From Acaryochloris sp. CCMEE 5410 (lineage in GTDB: Bacteria > Cyanobacteriota > Cyanobacteriia > Thermosynechococcales > Thermosynechococcaceae): a stretch of 64,000 nucleotides of DNA. Numbering within the stretch: the stretch's first letter is position 1; each line of letters begins with the position of its first letter. The translations under genes were made by a program, and so were the position numbers. Positions 36,292 through 46,251 of this stretch are shown here, in pieces. The notes below the pieces were generated by a model. That model did not search any database, was not told the origin of the DNA, and was given only the letters and a program-made list of their open reading frames with translations. The DNA lies in contig NZ_AFEJ02000001.1 of NCBI RefSeq assembly GCF_000238775.2, forward strand, positions 1,736,001 to 1,800,000. Direction: 5' to 3'.

Positions 36292-36543
36292 CTAGGGTCG
36301 ATTAGCAGCCACTAAAACATCTGTTACCGCCCATCGCTTTGTACGACTGAGGGGACGGGATTCTCGGATGCGTACGCGGTCACCGACATGGCAGGCATTC
36401 TCTTCGTCATGTGCCTTATACCGACGGGTCTGACCCACGATTTTTCCATACTTTTTATGGGGGACGCGGTTGGACACGGCGACGACCACCGTCTTGTCCA
36501 TTTTGTCGCTGACCACAACCCCAATTCTTTCCTTAATAGCCAT
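36292..36543 (-). CDS. rpsQ: 30S ribosomal protein S17
   Basis: The 83-residue OB-fold protein has [40 protein letters not shown] and [18 protein letters not shown], the S17 signature. It binds the 5' domain of 16S rRNA early in assembly. A 53-base gap separates it from rpmC. Confidence 0.97.
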   Translation of the reverse strand: MAIKERIGVVVSDKMDKTVVVAVSNRVPHKKYGKIVGQTRRYKAHDEENACHVGDRVRIRESRPLSRTKRWAVTDVLVAANRP

Positions 36544-36596
36544 GTGTTTAACTCCAATCGTCCAAATCCAACATGTAAAGTCCCAAACCTAAATAC

Positions 36597-36791
36597 CTAA
36601 CTTTGCTGCTGTTTTAAAGTTAAGAGTTGGGCAATCTCATGCCGTATGTGCTTGAATCGATGCGGTTGAATCGTTTCCTTGGTTGCTTTTTGGAATCGTA
36701 GATCAAAGAGTTCTTTCTTTAATTCTTGAACCTTGGCATCGATCTCACCCACAGAAAGGTCTTTCAAATCAGCCATTTTTGACAATGCCAT
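36597..36791 (-). CDS. rpmC: 50S ribosomal protein L29
   Basis: The 64-residue helical protein has DLSVGEIDAKVQELKKELFD and the L29 signature FRHEIAQLLT-like segment KHIRHEIAQLLTLKQQ. It sits near the peptide exit tunnel. ATG 36791 is preferred because GGAGG lies 11 bases upstream; a second ATG five codons later is possible. It begins three bases after the rplP stop. Confidence 0.95.
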   Translation of the reverse strand: MALSKMADLKDLSVGEIDAKVQELKKELFDLRFQKATKETIQPHRFKHIRHEIAQLLTLKQQQS

Positions 36792-36794
36792 GAC

Positions 36795-37214
36795 TTAAGA
36801 TTCCTCCTTTGGGCGGGCAACGAACTTGGTTTTGATGGGCATTTTGAAGGCTGCCAATCTCATGGCTTCCCGAGCGGTTGACTCAGGGACACCATTCATT
36901 TCATACATAATACGACCTGGCTTGACTACGGCCACCCAATACTCAGGCGCACCCTTACCAGAACCCATCCGGGTTTCTGCAGGACGCATGGTAACCGGCT
37001 TGTCTGGGAAGATACGAATCCAAATCTTTCCACCCCGACGGACGTAGCGGGTCATGGCTCGTCGTCCGGCTTCAATCTGACGTGAGGTAATCCAGGAAGG
37101 CTCAAGGGCTTGAAGACCGTAATCACCGAAGCTGAGGGTGTTCCCTCGAGTGGCTTTACCGCGCATACGGCCCCGGTGTTGCTTACGAAATTTCGTTTTT
37201 CTGGGACTTAACAT
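36795..37214 (-). CDS. rplP: 50S ribosomal protein L16
   Basis: The 139-residue protein has [20 protein letters not shown], the family segment [20 protein letters not shown] and [20 protein letters not shown]. It shapes the A-site tRNA path and is needed for peptidyl-transfer function. It follows rpsC by 63 bases in the conserved S10 order. Confidence 0.97.
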   Translation of the reverse strand: MLSPRKTKFRKQHRGRMRGKATRGNTLSFGDYGLQALEPSWITSRQIEAGRRAMTRYVRRGGKIWIRIFPDKPVTMRPAETRMGSGKGAPEYWVAVVKPGRIMYEMNGVPESTAREAMRLAAFKMPIKTKFVARPKEES

Positions 37215-37277
37215 AATCAGGAATCGGGGGTAAGGGAGTAGCTGTGTCTAGCGGCCGGCTAAACAGAATCAAAAGAT

Positions 37278-38003
37278 TTATTCAGAACGATCTTCAAACT
37301 GCTGGCGTCGTCGCTGTTGCTGACGTCGTCGCTGTTGAGGTTCGCGGTTGGTGGGCTGTTCATCTGCGCCGGGGATGACTTCACCTTTAAAGACCCAAAC
37401 TTTCACACCTAAAATCCCGTAGGTGGTGCTGGCAGTACGGTAGGAATAGTCAATGTTGGCACGTAAGGTATGTAGAGGCACTCTACCTTCACGGGTCCAT
37501 TCACTCCGGGCAATTTCAGCACCGTTAAGGCGACCACCCACTTGAATCTTGATGCCTTCGACGCCAGCGCGTTGCGCCCGTTGAATGGCTTGACGCACCA
37601 CCCGACGGAAGGAGACTCGACGGACCAACTGCTGGACAATATATTCAGCAATCAAGGTTGCTTCGGCATCGACGCGAGCCACTTCGACGACATTGATGCG
37701 AATGGGACGATCATCCCCCAGCTCTTTTTGAAGACCGACTCGGAGGGACTCGATACCACTGCCGCCTCGGCCCACGACTACGCCGGGGCGAGCTGTTCGC
37801 ACTTCCAAGTCAATCTGATCAGCCTTGCGCTCGATGCGCACGCCAGCGATGCCAGCATTGCTCAGATTTTTGTTGACGTAATTGCGAACTTTAAAGTCCT
37901 CTTGAAGGAGTTCGGGGTAACGATCGGTATCGGCAAACCAGCGCGACCAGTGATCTTGTGTGATCCCTAGTCTAAAACCGGTTGGATGAATCTTTTGTCC
38001 CAC
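37278..38003 (-). CDS. rpsC: 30S ribosomal protein S3
   Basis: The 241-residue protein begins [20 protein letters not shown], has a KH RNA-binding domain with [20 protein letters not shown] and the C-terminal S3 domain with [20 protein letters not shown]. It helps form the mRNA entry channel. The last 30 residues are a Gln/Arg-rich tail ([20 protein letters not shown]), a variable extension seen in cyanobacterial S3. Confidence 0.97.
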   Translation of the reverse strand: MGQKIHPTGFRLGITQDHWSRWFADTDRYPELLQEDFKVRNYVNKNLSNAGIAGVRIERKADQIDLEVRTARPGVVVGRGGSGIESLRVGLQKELGDDRPIRINVVEVARVDAEATLIAEYIVQQLVRRVSFRRVVRQAIQRAQRAGVEGIKIQVGGRLNGAEIARSEWTREGRVPLHTLRANIDYSYRTASTTYGILGVKVWVFKGEVIPGADEQPTNREPQQRRRQQQRRRQQFEDRSE

Positions 38004-38038
38004 AAAAATGTCCTCTGTCTATGGCTCAATAAAGGTGG

Positions 38039-38401
38039 TTAGCTAGCCTCAGCACTCACCGCAATGGTGATATGGCAGGTCGGCTTTTGAATTTGATAGG
38101 CCCGTCCTTGGGCACGAGGGCGAAACCGCTTTAAGCGAGGACCTTGATCCGCATAGGCATGACTGACTACGAGATCTACAGGGTCCAATCCGCGGTTGGT
38201 TTCGGCATTGGCCACCGCCGAACGTAACACCTTTAAGACTGGCTCACAGGCTCGGTAAGGCATAAATTCGAGAACAATCAGGGCTTCTCGATAGCTCCGG
38301 CCTCGAATTTGATCCAAAACCCGGCGCACTTTCCGAGGAGACATGCGGATATATTTTGCTTTAGCGTATGCGCCGTTGATATCTTTGAGTTGCGTTGTCA
38401 T
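38039..38401 (-). CDS. rplV: 50S ribosomal protein L22
   Basis: The 120-residue protein has [20 protein letters not shown], the central hook region and the signature [20 protein letters not shown]. Its long loop lines the nascent peptide tunnel. It lies nine bases after rpsS. Confidence 0.97.
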   Translation of the reverse strand: MTTQLKDINGAYAKAKYIRMSPRKVRRVLDQIRGRSYREALIVLEFMPYRACEPVLKVLRSAVANAETNRGLDPVDLVVSHAYADQGPRLKRFRPRAQGRAYQIQKPTCHITIAVSAEAS

Positions 38402-38410
38402 CGCGTTATC

Positions 38411-38689
38411 CTACATCCGTGCTTTTTTGTCGCCTTTGGAATGGCTTTTAAAGGTGCGAGTGGGGGCAAACTCACCCAGCTTATGTCCCACCATCTGTTC
38501 ACTGACGTAAACCGGTACGTGCTGACGACCATTGTGGACGGCAATTGTGTGACCAATCATTTGCGGGATGATAGTGGATGCCCGTGACCAGGTTTTAATA
38601 ACTTGCTTTTCGCCTTTTTCGTTGAGATTTTCCACCTTGGTTAAAAGATGGTCAGCAACGAAGGGGCCTTTTTTCAGAGAACGAGACAT
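38411..38689 (-). CDS. rpsS: 30S ribosomal protein S19
   Basis: The 92-residue protein has [40 protein letters not shown] and the signature [18 protein letters not shown]. It contacts S13 and the head of the 30S subunit. It follows rplB by 41 bases. Confidence 0.97.
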   Translation of the reverse strand: MSRSLKKGPFVADHLLTKVENLNEKGEKQVIKTWSRASTIIPQMIGHTIAVHNGRQHVPVYVSEQMVGHKLGEFAPTRTFKSHSKGDKKARM

Positions 38690-38730
38690 GGTTGAGTGAA
38701 TGAAACGTCAAATAAAGTGCAAACGATAGA

Positions 38731-39594
38731 TTAAGACTGGCGACCACCCCGACTCCGCTTGGAAGAACGGCGGCGGCGACGGACAATCAACTTGTTGCTC
38801 TGCTTCTTCTTCTTCCGGGTCTTATAACCCAAGGTGGGTTTACCCCAAGGAGTGACAGGACCGCTGCGACCGATGGGTGCCCGTCCTTCACCTCCACCAT
38901 GGGGGTGATCCACGGGGTTCATCACCGATCCTCTGACCTTAGGACGGCGAGCTTTCCAACGATTTCGACCGGCTTTACCGATGGTGATGTTGTTGGACTC
39001 GACGTTACCAACTTGGCCGATGGTGGCGTAGCACTCTTTCTGGAAAAGACGGACTTCCCCAGAAGGTAGCTTGAGGGTGACCATTTTCCCTTCTTTCGCA
39101 ACGACTTGGGCCAAGGCTCCAGCAGCACGGGCCAGTTGCCCCCCTTTCCCAGGAATCAGTTCAACATTGTGAACTTCAGTACCTAGAGGGATTCTTTCTA
39201 GGGGTAGCGCATTACCCACTTCGATGGGGGCGTCAGGTCCAGCAACGATGGTGGTACCCACCTGAACGTTACGGGGATGGAGGATGTAGCGCTTCTCGCC
39301 GTCTTTATAGTTGACCAAGGCAATGCGAGCATTGCGATTGGGATCGTATTCAACGGTAGCAATGGTGCCAGGGACACCTAGCTTATTGCGATAGAAGTCG
39401 ATGATCCGATAGCGACGTTTGTGACCGCCTCCTCGTCGCCGACTGGTAATGACTCCTCGATTGTTGCGACCTTTGGCTCGATGCTTGGCTTTGACCAAGG
39501 ATTTTTCGGGCCGATCGCGGGTGATCTCGGCGAAGTCAGAACTCGTCTTTTGGCGAGTTCCAGCGGTATAAGGTCTGTAATAGCGGATGCCCAT
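38731..39594 (-). CDS. rplB: 50S ribosomal protein L2
   Basis: The 287-residue protein is the usual length for L2. It has [20 protein letters not shown], the RNA-binding [20 protein letters not shown], and the C-terminal region [20 protein letters not shown] with the conserved histidine near the peptidyl-transferase centre. The tail is very basic ([20 protein letters not shown]). Confidence 0.98.
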   Translation of the reverse strand: MGIRYYRPYTAGTRQKTSSDFAEITRDRPEKSLVKAKHRAKGRNNRGVITSRRRGGGHKRRYRIIDFYRNKLGVPGTIATVEYDPNRNARIALVNYKDGEKRYILHPRNVQVGTTIVAGPDAPIEVGNALPLERIPLGTEVHNVELIPGKGGQLARAAGALAQVVAKEGKMVTLKLPSGEVRLFQKECYATIGQVGNVESNNITIGKAGRNRWKARRPKVRGSVMNPVDHPHGGGEGRAPIGRSGPVTPWGKPTLGYKTRKKKKQSNKLIVRRRRRSSKRSRGGRQS

Positions 39595-39632
39595 TGCTAT
39601 ATCACTTCAAAAAAGACGTCAGAGGGAGGCAC

Positions 39633-39935
39633 TTAAACTTCTGGGAACAGGTTAATGGTGAATTCCGGTGCAAGGGTGACGGTCGCCCGTTTGTATTGAG
39701 CTTTATGACCGATAAACTTGCCGATGCGCTTCTTTTTGATCGGCATGTTGCTGGTGGAAATGCCTGTCACTTTGACTTCGAAAAGCTCTTCAATCGCAGC
39801 TTTGATTTGAGGTTTGGTCGCTCTGGGATCGACCTCAAATACGTACTGGTTGTTTTCCAGAAGTAAGGTGGCTTTTTCAGTAACGATGGGCCGCCGAATT
39901 AAGTCGGCTAAACTGGTGGGTGTTACCTTAGTCAC
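39633..39935 (-). CDS. rplW: 50S ribosomal protein L23
   Basis: The 100-residue protein has [40 protein letters not shown] and [20 protein letters not shown], typical of L23, the docking site for trigger factor and SRP at the exit tunnel. I place the start at GTG 39935 because AGGAGG lies six bases upstream. This overlaps the end of rplD by eight bases. A longer in-frame start at 39980 would add residues unlike any L23. Confidence 0.94.
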   Translation of the reverse strand: MTKVTPTSLADLIRRPIVTEKATLLLENNQYVFEVDPRATKPQIKAAIEELFEVKVTGISTSNMPIKKKRIGKFIGHKAQYKRATVTLAPEFTINLFPEV

Positions 39936-40560
39936 TGTAAACCTCCTGAATTTTTGCGATCGCAGATTGGGTTGCCACAATCTGGTCTGCTGCTAGCAAA
40001 TCGTAGACATTTAAGTTGCTGGCTAAAATCAGCTTCAGCTTTTCTACGTTGCGGGCAGACAGATAGATAGTGTCATGTTTGTCTGCCAAAATCAGCAGGG
40101 TCTTAGAGTCTGCGTTTACACCCCAACGCCCCATTGCTTCTAGCAAATCTTTGGTCTTGGGCCGAGAGAGGTTATCGCCAAAATCTTCTACTACAACCAA
40201 GTCTTCAGCTCGGCTAGCAAAGGCGGTTCTCAAGGCTAACCGTCGCTCTTTGCGATTCATCTTGGTGGAATAGCTCCGAGGCTTGGGGCCAAAGATGACA
40301 CCACCACCCCGCCAAAGGGGAGAACGGCTGGAACCTGCACGAGCGCGACCGGTCCCTTTTTGTCGCCAGGGCTTGCGTCCACCCCCGCGCACTTCAGAGC
40401 GGGTCTTACTAGAGGCGGTTCCCTGACGGGCATTGTTCATTTGACGGCGGAGGGCGCGGTGCACGATATGAGCCGCATTCTCTTCGTTGGCGACTTTCAG
40501 ATCAAGTTCTGCTTGACCTGCGTCCTCTCCTTGCCAATTTCTTACTACACAATTAACCAT
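39928..40560 (-). CDS. rplD: 50S ribosomal protein L4
   Basis: The 210-residue protein contains the extended loop [20 protein letters not shown] and [20 protein letters not shown], which reaches into the exit tunnel, and [20 protein letters not shown]. In E. coli L4 represses its own operon by binding the S10 leader; the leader here (41241 upwards) shows no recognisable copy of that structure. It overlaps rplW by eight bases. Confidence 0.97.
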   Translation of the reverse strand: MVNCVVRNWQGEDAGQAELDLKVANEENAAHIVHRALRRQMNNARQGTASSKTRSEVRGGGRKPWRQKGTGRARAGSSRSPLWRGGGVIFGPKPRSYSTKMNRKERRLALRTAFASRAEDLVVVEDFGDNLSRPKTKDLLEAMGRWGVNADSKTLLILADKHDTIYLSARNVEKLKLILASNLNVYDLLAADQIVATQSAIAKIQEVYSD

Positions 40561-40601
40561 GTTCTTTACTCTTTAGGCGTCTTTAGGCATTCGGCACAAA
40601 A

Positions 40602-41240
40602 CTAGCTTTCGCCCACAATGGTGGCAGGCTGAATGTTAAGCAAAGCACCAGGCTTGCCGGGAACTGAACCCTTGATCAACAAAACGTTGCGCTCGGCATC
40701 TACCCGCACAACGGTCAATTTGCGAATGGTTTTTTTGACGTTCCCCATTTGCCCGGCCATTCGCTTACCAGGATAGATGCGGCCAGGGGTCGTACCTGCA
40801 CCCGTTGAACCCGGTGCGCGGTGGTTTTTAGAACCGTGACCCATGGGGCCTCGTCGGAAATTGTGGCGTTTTTGGTAACCCGCGAAACCACGACCGATGC
40901 TTGTACCGGAAATATCAACCAGCTGGCCTTCGGAAAAGAGATCGGCGGAAATACTTTGCCCAAGCTCATACTCACTGACATCAGCGAGACGGTACTCTTG
41001 CAGATGTCTCACAGGAGTAGAACCGGATTTTTTCAGGTGTCCTAATTCGGGACGTGTTAATGCTTTTTCAGTGGTGCTGCCATAGCCAATCTGAATGGCG
41101 GTGTAGCCATCCGTCTGGGCTGTTTTGATCTGGGTGACCGGACAGGGACCCGCCTGAACGACGGTGACTGGAATCGAACGACCCGCTTCATCAAAAACCT
41201 GGGTCATTCCCAGTTTTGTTCCTAGAATACCGACAGACAC
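40602..41240 (-). CDS. rplC: 50S ribosomal protein L3
   Basis: The 212-residue protein begins [20 protein letters not shown] and has the L3 signature [20 protein letters not shown] followed by [20 protein letters not shown]. It is an early assembly protein. The start is GTG at 41240. It is the first gene of the operon here: rpsJ, which precedes it in many bacteria, is not adjacent. Confidence 0.97.
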   Translation of the reverse strand: MSVGILGTKLGMTQVFDEAGRSIPVTVVQAGPCPVTQIKTAQTDGYTAIQIGYGSTTEKALTRPELGHLKKSGSTPVRHLQEYRLADVSEYELGQSISADLFSEGQLVDISGTSIGRGFAGYQKRHNFRRGPMGHGSKNHRAPGSTGAGTTPGRIYPGKRMAGQMGNVKKTIRKLTVVRVDAERNVLLIKGSVPGKPGALLNIQPATIVGES

Positions 41241-41591
41241 AGTGAGCAGACTCCCTTACCTAAACACAATAGGGAAACCCCTATAACACAAAAAAATTGA
41301 CCTCAGGTCGCCTAAAAGACGCAACATCGCCGGAACTCTAAGCCAGGTAGACATTAGAGTTAACGCCAATCTGAGGAGCAAGTTAATTGTAGAAACAACA
41401 GAAGCGTGAATAGCTTCTCGGTCTTAAGGACTTGGGTTATTTTCGGAACCCAGTATCCTGCACAAGCACCGATTAATCATCATAGACTAGGAATGAATTC
41501 GTGTCTACATAAATTTTCAATTCATTGGCTTGGCCGTTCATGGTCCTCATAGGGTTAAGGCGGCTATTAGAGTTCTAGGTTGGCAAGCTGT
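41241..41591 (-). promoter_or_regulatory. upstream region of the ribosomal operon
   Basis: These 351 bases contain no gene and should hold the operon promoter. On the minus strand TGTTATAG (near 41279-41287) is a plausible -10 region. About 15 bases further upstream lies an odd palindrome GACCT-C-AGGTC (41299-41309 on the plus strand). No -35 box is convincing, so start sites remain unassigned. Confidence 0.35.
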
Positions 41592-42116
41592 TCATGCACT
41601 TATACCTTGCACTTCTGGTAGAAATTCACTCTCTAGAACTTGCTCGGGTGTATAAGGACTCTCCGTGGGGAATGTGCTGATACCTAGCCCTGTTTCATCG
41701 GCCGCTAGCTGTCGTGCTTTTCTGTAGCTTTCTCCAAAGCTATCTATATAGTAATTTTTCAAGCTCGGACTATCCGTAAAGGCTTCTTGGATGCGGATGC
41801 GATGTTCTCTGATACTCCTTCGCCAGCTGCCGCTCTGTTTGCCGGGTTGGTATTGCCACTTTAATAGGTGCAATAAAAGAATGCGTAAATTACTTCTGAG
41901 GACATTCTTTTCGCTGCGTCCCCAGCTTTCTACCTCTTCGATCAGGTTTTCAAGATCCAGCTCACTAAATTTACTTTGCTTGAGCAATACAACTGCTTGA
42001 TTGATCCACTCAACAAAGTCAGTTTCATATAACTGCTGATGAACTAGGCCATCATTCCTGATCGGTCTGTGGTTATCGCTGGATTGTTCTGAGTTAGGGA
42101 GTTGGGTGCTCGTCAT
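41592..42116 (-). CDS. DUF29 family protein
   Basis: The 174-residue protein contains the DUF29 pattern: YETDFVEWINQAVVLLKQSK, LDLENLIEEVESWGRSEKNV and LLLHLLKWQYQPGKQSGSW with a late RKARQLAADETGL. The family is very common and often multicopy in cyanobacteria and has no established function. I chose ATG 42116 (MTSTQLPN) with TGGTGG upstream; a TTG at 42128 is in frame. Confidence 0.88.
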   Translation of the reverse strand: MTSTQLPNSEQSSDNHRPIRNDGLVHQQLYETDFVEWINQAVVLLKQSKFSELDLENLIEEVESWGRSEKNVLRSNLRILLLHLLKWQYQPGKQSGSWRRSIREHRIRIQEAFTDSPSLKNYYIDSFGESYRKARQLAADETGLGISTFPTESPYTPEQVLESEFLPEVQGISA

Positions 42117-42177
42117 AATTGCCACCAAGACTCTTGACCTACCTCACTAATGTGACATATCCAAAGCTGTCTTGGCG

Positions 42178-42633
42178 TTAAGCCCTTTGGATGTCCAAAG
42201 CGACGTAGTTACCTGTGAATGTGCCGACTAATTGATCCGCTGCATAGATTTCAGCGGTTAGTTGGATTCGACTTTTGCCCTTTCTTTGCAGGATTTTGAG
42301 AAACCGTTGCCATGTTTCTGCTGGGGGTGGTGTGCATCTTGCTTCAAAGTCACTGGTGACAGGCTGTAGGTATTCCACGCTGTTATCTTGGATGACGATT
42401 CTGTAAGGCTTTGATAGAGGTTGAAGCCGAGTATGGACAAAAGTCCAAGCCGACAAGATTCCTAGGGTTGAAATACTACCCCCAAAGCCAGTCTGACGAT
42501 GATTGATATTTGGTTGGAGAGGAACGGACAAGATAACTTGAGGATGTATGGCAGTGACGGTTACGGCCATGGCTGCCGAGATTGGAATATGTTCGTGGAG
42601 ATATTGTTCTACTGCTGTACAGTCTGAAGTCAC
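42178..42633 (-). CDS. YiiD C-terminal-like thioesterase-fold protein
   Basis: The 151-residue protein matches the putative thioesterase domain at the C-terminus of E. coli YiiD (hotdog fold), with LHEHIPISAAMAVTVTAI, NHRQTGFGGSISTLGILSAW and YRIVIQDNSVEYLQPVTSDF. It probably acts on an acyl-CoA or acyl-ACP substrate, but the substrate is unknown. The start is a GTG at 42633 with a weak ribosome binding site. It stands alone rather than fused to an acetyltransferase as in YiiD. Confidence 0.78.
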   Translation of the reverse strand: MTSDCTAVEQYLHEHIPISAAMAVTVTAIHPQVILSVPLQPNINHRQTGFGGSISTLGILSAWTFVHTRLQPLSKPYRIVIQDNSVEYLQPVTSDFEARCTPPPAETWQRFLKILQRKGKSRIQLTAEIYAADQLVGTFTGNYVALDIQRA

Positions 42634-42724
42634 GATGGTGTCTGTAGGGTAGGGCTTCTTGCCTCAGTTTATAGTGATTGGTTCAGTCCCTATCTTCATA
42701 TTCGGCTCATTAGATTCATTGACA

Positions 42725-44017
42725 TCAGTGAGCCAGTAATTGACGGGTTTCTCTTGCAGCAGCGACCATGGCTGCTTTGGGACTGAGCTGTTGGGTAAAT
42801 GCTGCATTGAGATACCGTTGCAGGATATCTGAAGCCTGATCGTATTGAGCAATGGCAGGGCGCAAGACAGTCTGTTCCTGAATCTCTCGGAGTAGGGCGA
42901 AATGAGGATACTGGGCCAAAATATTTGGATCGGCATAGAGAGATTTGAGAGTGGGTAGATATCCAAACTGTTGGACCACCTGCTGTTGAGCTGCTTCGCT
43001 AGAGAAAAACTGAATCACTTGCCAGGCTTCTTCGGGATAGGGACTAGTGGTGGCAATCCCCCAACCCCAACCGCCTTGGCAGGCCTGTGCAAGTTGATTC
43101 GATTGAGACACCATCGTGTGAATGCCGACTTTGCCTTGGACTGAAGAAGTGGGAGCGTTGATCAAAGACCAGGCATAGGGCCAGTTACGCATAAAGACGG
43201 CTTGCCCATTTTGAAAGAGTCGGCGGTTTTCTTCTTCTTGATAGCTGACGGTGCCGGGTGGTGAAAGGCCCTCTGTCAGGGTGTTGACGAGGAAGGCTAA
43301 GGCTGTAACTGCATCTTCTGTATCCAACCCCACTGCCAACGTTTCTGGATCAATCCAATAACCGCCAAACCCTGACAATACCTCCAAAAACATAGCGGTT
43401 GTGCCTTCGGTCTGTTTGCCTGGCCATAAAAAGCCCCAAGGAATGCCTTGGGCTTGCAAGTTTTGGGACATCTGGATCAAGTCAGCAAAGGTCTCAGGGG
43501 GAGAATAGCCATACTGATCGAGTAAATCTTGGCGATAATACAAGGCCCCTACATCTGCTCGTACGGCAGGGTAGCGATAAAGTTTGTCCTGGAATTTCCC
43601 GCCTGACCAAGCACCGGGTAAAAACTGGGCTTCCTGTTCAGAAGTGACTCGTGAGGATAGATCCTGTAGCCATCCTGCAGCCGCAAACTTAGCCACCCAG
43701 GTGATATCCATATAGACCAGATCGTAAGGCGCGTTGCCCAACAGAAACGCTGAAACGTAGAGGTCTTCGACAATATTAGAGGTGCTGGGACCTTCGATCA
43801 CTTCAATATGAATATCGGGATGCTGGGCTTCAAACTCAGCGATCAGCGGTTTCCAGACGGGGACTTCAAAGGCAGCGACCAGAAAGCTAAGGGTGATGGG
43901 TTCCGCCTGGGCTGGAGTGATATAAGAAACGCTCAACAGTACGGTGCATAAAACAATACCCAGACATCTGCCAATGGACTTGAGCAGTGCTGGGTACGGA
44001 TGATTTTTCTGCAGCAT
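42725..44017 (-). CDS. ABC sugar transporter substrate-binding protein
   Basis: The product of 430 residues has a signal peptide (about 10-38, KSIGRCLGIVLCTVLLSVSY, cleavage near AQAEP). It matches the family 1 (MalE/UgpB-like) solute-binding fold: ITLSFLVAAFEVPVWKPLIA at the start, NAPYDLVYMDITWVAKFAAA, YRYPAVRADVGALYYRQDLL and the Trp-rich CQGGWGWGIATTSPYPEEAW late. It would capture an oligosaccharide or a compatible solute such as a trehalose-like sugar for an importer encoded elsewhere. I chose ATG 44017 because the longer start at 44089 overlaps the DUF2085 gene and adds non-signal residues. Confidence 0.85.
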   Translation of the reverse strand: MLQKNHPYPALLKSIGRCLGIVLCTVLLSVSYITPAQAEPITLSFLVAAFEVPVWKPLIAEFEAQHPDIHIEVIEGPSTSNIVEDLYVSAFLLGNAPYDLVYMDITWVAKFAAAGWLQDLSSRVTSEQEAQFLPGAWSGGKFQDKLYRYPAVRADVGALYYRQDLLDQYGYSPPETFADLIQMSQNLQAQGIPWGFLWPGKQTEGTTAMFLEVLSGFGGYWIDPETLAVGLDTEDAVTALAFLVNTLTEGLSPPGTVSYQEEENRRLFQNGQAVFMRNWPYAWSLINAPTSSVQGKVGIHTMVSQSNQLAQACQGGWGWGIATTSPYPEEAWQVIQFFSSEAAQQQVVQQFGYLPTLKSLYADPNILAQYPHFALLREIQEQTVLRPAIAQYDQASDILQRYLNAAFTQQLSPKAAMVAAARETRQLLAH

Positions 44018-44036
44018 TATCAGCAGAAGGTTGAGG

Positions 44037-44561
44037 TTAGGTGCGAGGAGCACGATGAAGGGGCGGCATGATGTAGGCTCCCAGCCCAAGCCCTGAAACT
44101 AGGCCAAACAGTGTGACCACGAAGTTGTTGTATTCCCACCACCCCCAAGACTGGGCATAGAGTTCAAAGGGATAGACCAAACAGAGGCCAATGGTCAGAA
44201 CCAAACCAGGTAAACCATATCGATTCAGCCAATAGGGGGCTTGGCCTTGATTAACGGAGAACAGATAGCGCATGGTTACTAGTCCCATTAGGGTGCCGAA
44301 ACAGCGCATACAGACGGCCATCAGATAGGGCGGCATTAGCGCTAATCCCATTTCGGGTTGGGGACAAACATGATCGCCCATAAAGTAGATGATGCTGGCG
44401 ATCTGAGGCAGGATGGGTAACCCGGTGGATGCTAGGAAGGGAGCGGCCAGTGGGCCAGACACTAATCCCACTAAGATGACGTCGGCAATGATGCTGCGCC
44501 AGGGACGAGGTTGTTTGACGTACTCCACTGATTGGGTGGGCCGTTCCACTGTCCGTACCAT
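44037..44561 (-). CDS. DUF2085 membrane protein
   Basis: The 174-residue protein has four or five hydrophobic segments and the DUF2085 signature: GDHVCPQPEMGLALMPPYLM followed by AVCMRCFGTLMGL. The conserved Cys, His and Arg residues may bind a metal or ligand, but function is unknown. It lies between the corrinoid adenosyltransferase gene (10 bases) and the sugar-binding protein gene (19 bases), so all three may be cotranscribed. Confidence 0.85.
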   Translation of the reverse strand: MVRTVERPTQSVEYVKQPRPWRSIIADVILVGLVSGPLAAPFLASTGLPILPQIASIIYFMGDHVCPQPEMGLALMPPYLMAVCMRCFGTLMGLVTMRYLFSVNQGQAPYWLNRYGLPGLVLTIGLCLVYPFELYAQSWGWWEYNNFVVTLFGLVSGLGLGAYIMPPLHRAPRT

Positions 44562-44571
44562 TAAGATCCTC

Positions 44572-45216
44572 CTAAAATTCGATACCAGGTTGGGCTTTCA
44601 CGCCTTGTTCGCGGAAAGGATGTTTGACCAGAGTCATCTCTGTGACTAAATCGGCCTGGTCGATTAATTCTTTGGGGGCTCCTCGCCCGGTGAGGATAAC
44701 GTGGGTGTCGGCGGGCTTGGACTGCAACCCAGCGATGACGGTTGCACCATCCAAGTAGCCATGCTTAAGGGCAATATTGACTTCATCCAGGAGAACGAGG
44801 CGATAGTCAGGATTCTGGATATAAGACAGGGCTTGTTCCCAGGCGGCTTGGGCTTTGGCGGTGTCACGCTCGCGATCTTGGGTCTCCCAGGTAAATCCTT
44901 CACCCATGGCATGAAACACAAGCTGATCGGGCCAGTTTCCTAGGACAGCTTTTTCGGCAGGTTCCCAAGCCCCTTTGATGAACTGAACAATGGCGACTTT
45001 ATATCCATGCCCTAGAGATCTCATGACCATGCCTAAGGCGGCGGTGGTTTTGCCTTTACCGTTTCCCGTATGGACAATGACTAAGCCTTTCTCTTGCGAT
45101 CGCTCAGCAACCCGCTGATCCTGTACCTGTTTGCGGCGCTGCATTTTCTGCTGATGCTGTTCTGCCGTGAGTTGTGTATCAGGGGATGATGAGGTGGAAG
45201 AGGCCGATTGAGTCAT
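44572..45216 (-). CDS. cobO: cob(I)yrinic acid a,c-diamide adenosyltransferase
   Basis: The 214-residue enzyme (CobA/CobO type) transfers the adenosyl group of ATP to the cobalt of a corrinoid. It shows the modified P-loop VHTGNGKGKTTAALGMVMRS, VAIVQFIKGAWEPAEKAVLG, LVLLDEVNIALKHGYLD and TGRGAPKELIDQADLVTEM, all family signatures. An ATG at 45279 is in frame but would add 21 residues not seen in the family; ATG 45216 gives the usual size. No B12 riboswitch is visible upstream. It works in the same pathway as the divergent CbiG-CobJ gene. Confidence 0.93.
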   Translation of the reverse strand: MTQSASSTSSSPDTQLTAEQHQQKMQRRKQVQDQRVAERSQEKGLVIVHTGNGKGKTTAALGMVMRSLGHGYKVAIVQFIKGAWEPAEKAVLGNWPDQLVFHAMGEGFTWETQDRERDTAKAQAAWEQALSYIQNPDYRLVLLDEVNIALKHGYLDGATVIAGLQSKPADTHVILTGRGAPKELIDQADLVTEMTLVKHPFREQGVKAQPGIEF

Positions 45217-45405
45217 AGGATTATCGGTAACAATGACTGGGCTCTTTAAATAGTAATGGTTTCCGGTCAAAGGGATCATTTGTTGGCTAGAGACCTTGAC
45301 CTATGCCCAGCTTCAATATCTATGCGCCAGGGAGGACTTCCCTATCGCTTGGTTTTGGGACTGGATAAAAGTTTGAGATGAAATGCTAGGGGTTGTGGAT
45401 TAGCA

Positions 45406-45879
45406 TTAACCCCCACTGCAGATGATTTTGCGAAAAGGTAGGAGCGGGGGTTCTAGCAAATTGGATGCGGTCATTAATGTGATTTCACCGGGTTGCCAAG
45501 CTTCATGCTGTTGGTGGTGATCGAAGCGAATGGTGGTGATTTCAAAGGTGTGATCACTATTGCCAGATCGCCACTCAGATTGCACTGAAATATCTCTAAT
45601 TTTGGCCCCACCATATTGATCAATGTCGTTGATTAAAGCGGTATGGGTGCAAGAGTCGTGTTGAGGAATATAGTTCTTATTTTTGGCAATGATGGCTGAT
45701 AGATAATCAGTTCCTACTTGCTCGGCACTGGGATAGGGTAAAACGGCTGGCCCCCACAGTTTATGCAGAAATAGATTAATAAAAACACTGAACAGAAAGG
45801 AGCCCAGCAATAAGCCCGCACTAGTCACCACTAGGGTGGAAGCGATCCTTTGACTCAATCGAAAGGGGCAATGGGGCAT
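45406..45879 (-). CDS. hypothetical protein with one membrane segment
   Basis: The 157-residue product has a hydrophobic segment (about 13-38, ASTLVVTSAGLLLGSFLFSV), then an extracytoplasmic part with conserved-looking HDSCTHTALINDIDQYGGAK and ITTIRFDHHQQHEAW, ending CSGG. The fold may be a small alpha-beta domain. I do not recognise the family. It lies 126 bases upstream of cobO on the same strand and may be unrelated to it. Confidence 0.6.
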   Translation of the reverse strand: MPHCPFRLSQRIASTLVVTSAGLLLGSFLFSVFINLFLHKLWGPAVLPYPSAEQVGTDYLSAIIAKNKNYIPQHDSCTHTALINDIDQYGGAKIRDISVQSEWRSGNSDHTFEITTIRFDHHQQHEAWQPGEITLMTASNLLEPPLLPFRKIICSGG

Positions 45880-46251
45880 TCAAGAATCGAGTAATAGTTG
45901 GAGGGATAAGTGATCTCTAATATGAAATCTCTGACATTGCAGTGATCTAAATTGCTCCTGAATTGTTGTAAGCCTCGGAATCCGATATAACAAATAGCCC
46001 CAGGAGTAGGTAGAAGGTGAAATTGAAAATGGCGGTGAGCATTGGGATGGCTCGATTTTGAACTGGACAATTAACAAGCGTGCCCTTCCACCCCAAGCAC
46101 CCAATTTAGAGAGGTGGAAAATCGTTTCCAGAACTGTAATTCTCCTTGGACTCCCACAACAACTCGGCCATTCTGAAACTGCGCCAACTTACCAATTTTC
46201 TCTATTGGCCATAGTAGACTTCTCCTATACTTCCATCTGCAGGCATTCCAC

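Noticed and set aside
39936-39980. Longer start for rplW inside rplD
   Set aside because: The added residues are a shadow of the rplD end; the AGGAGG-GTG start at 39935 gives the normal L23.
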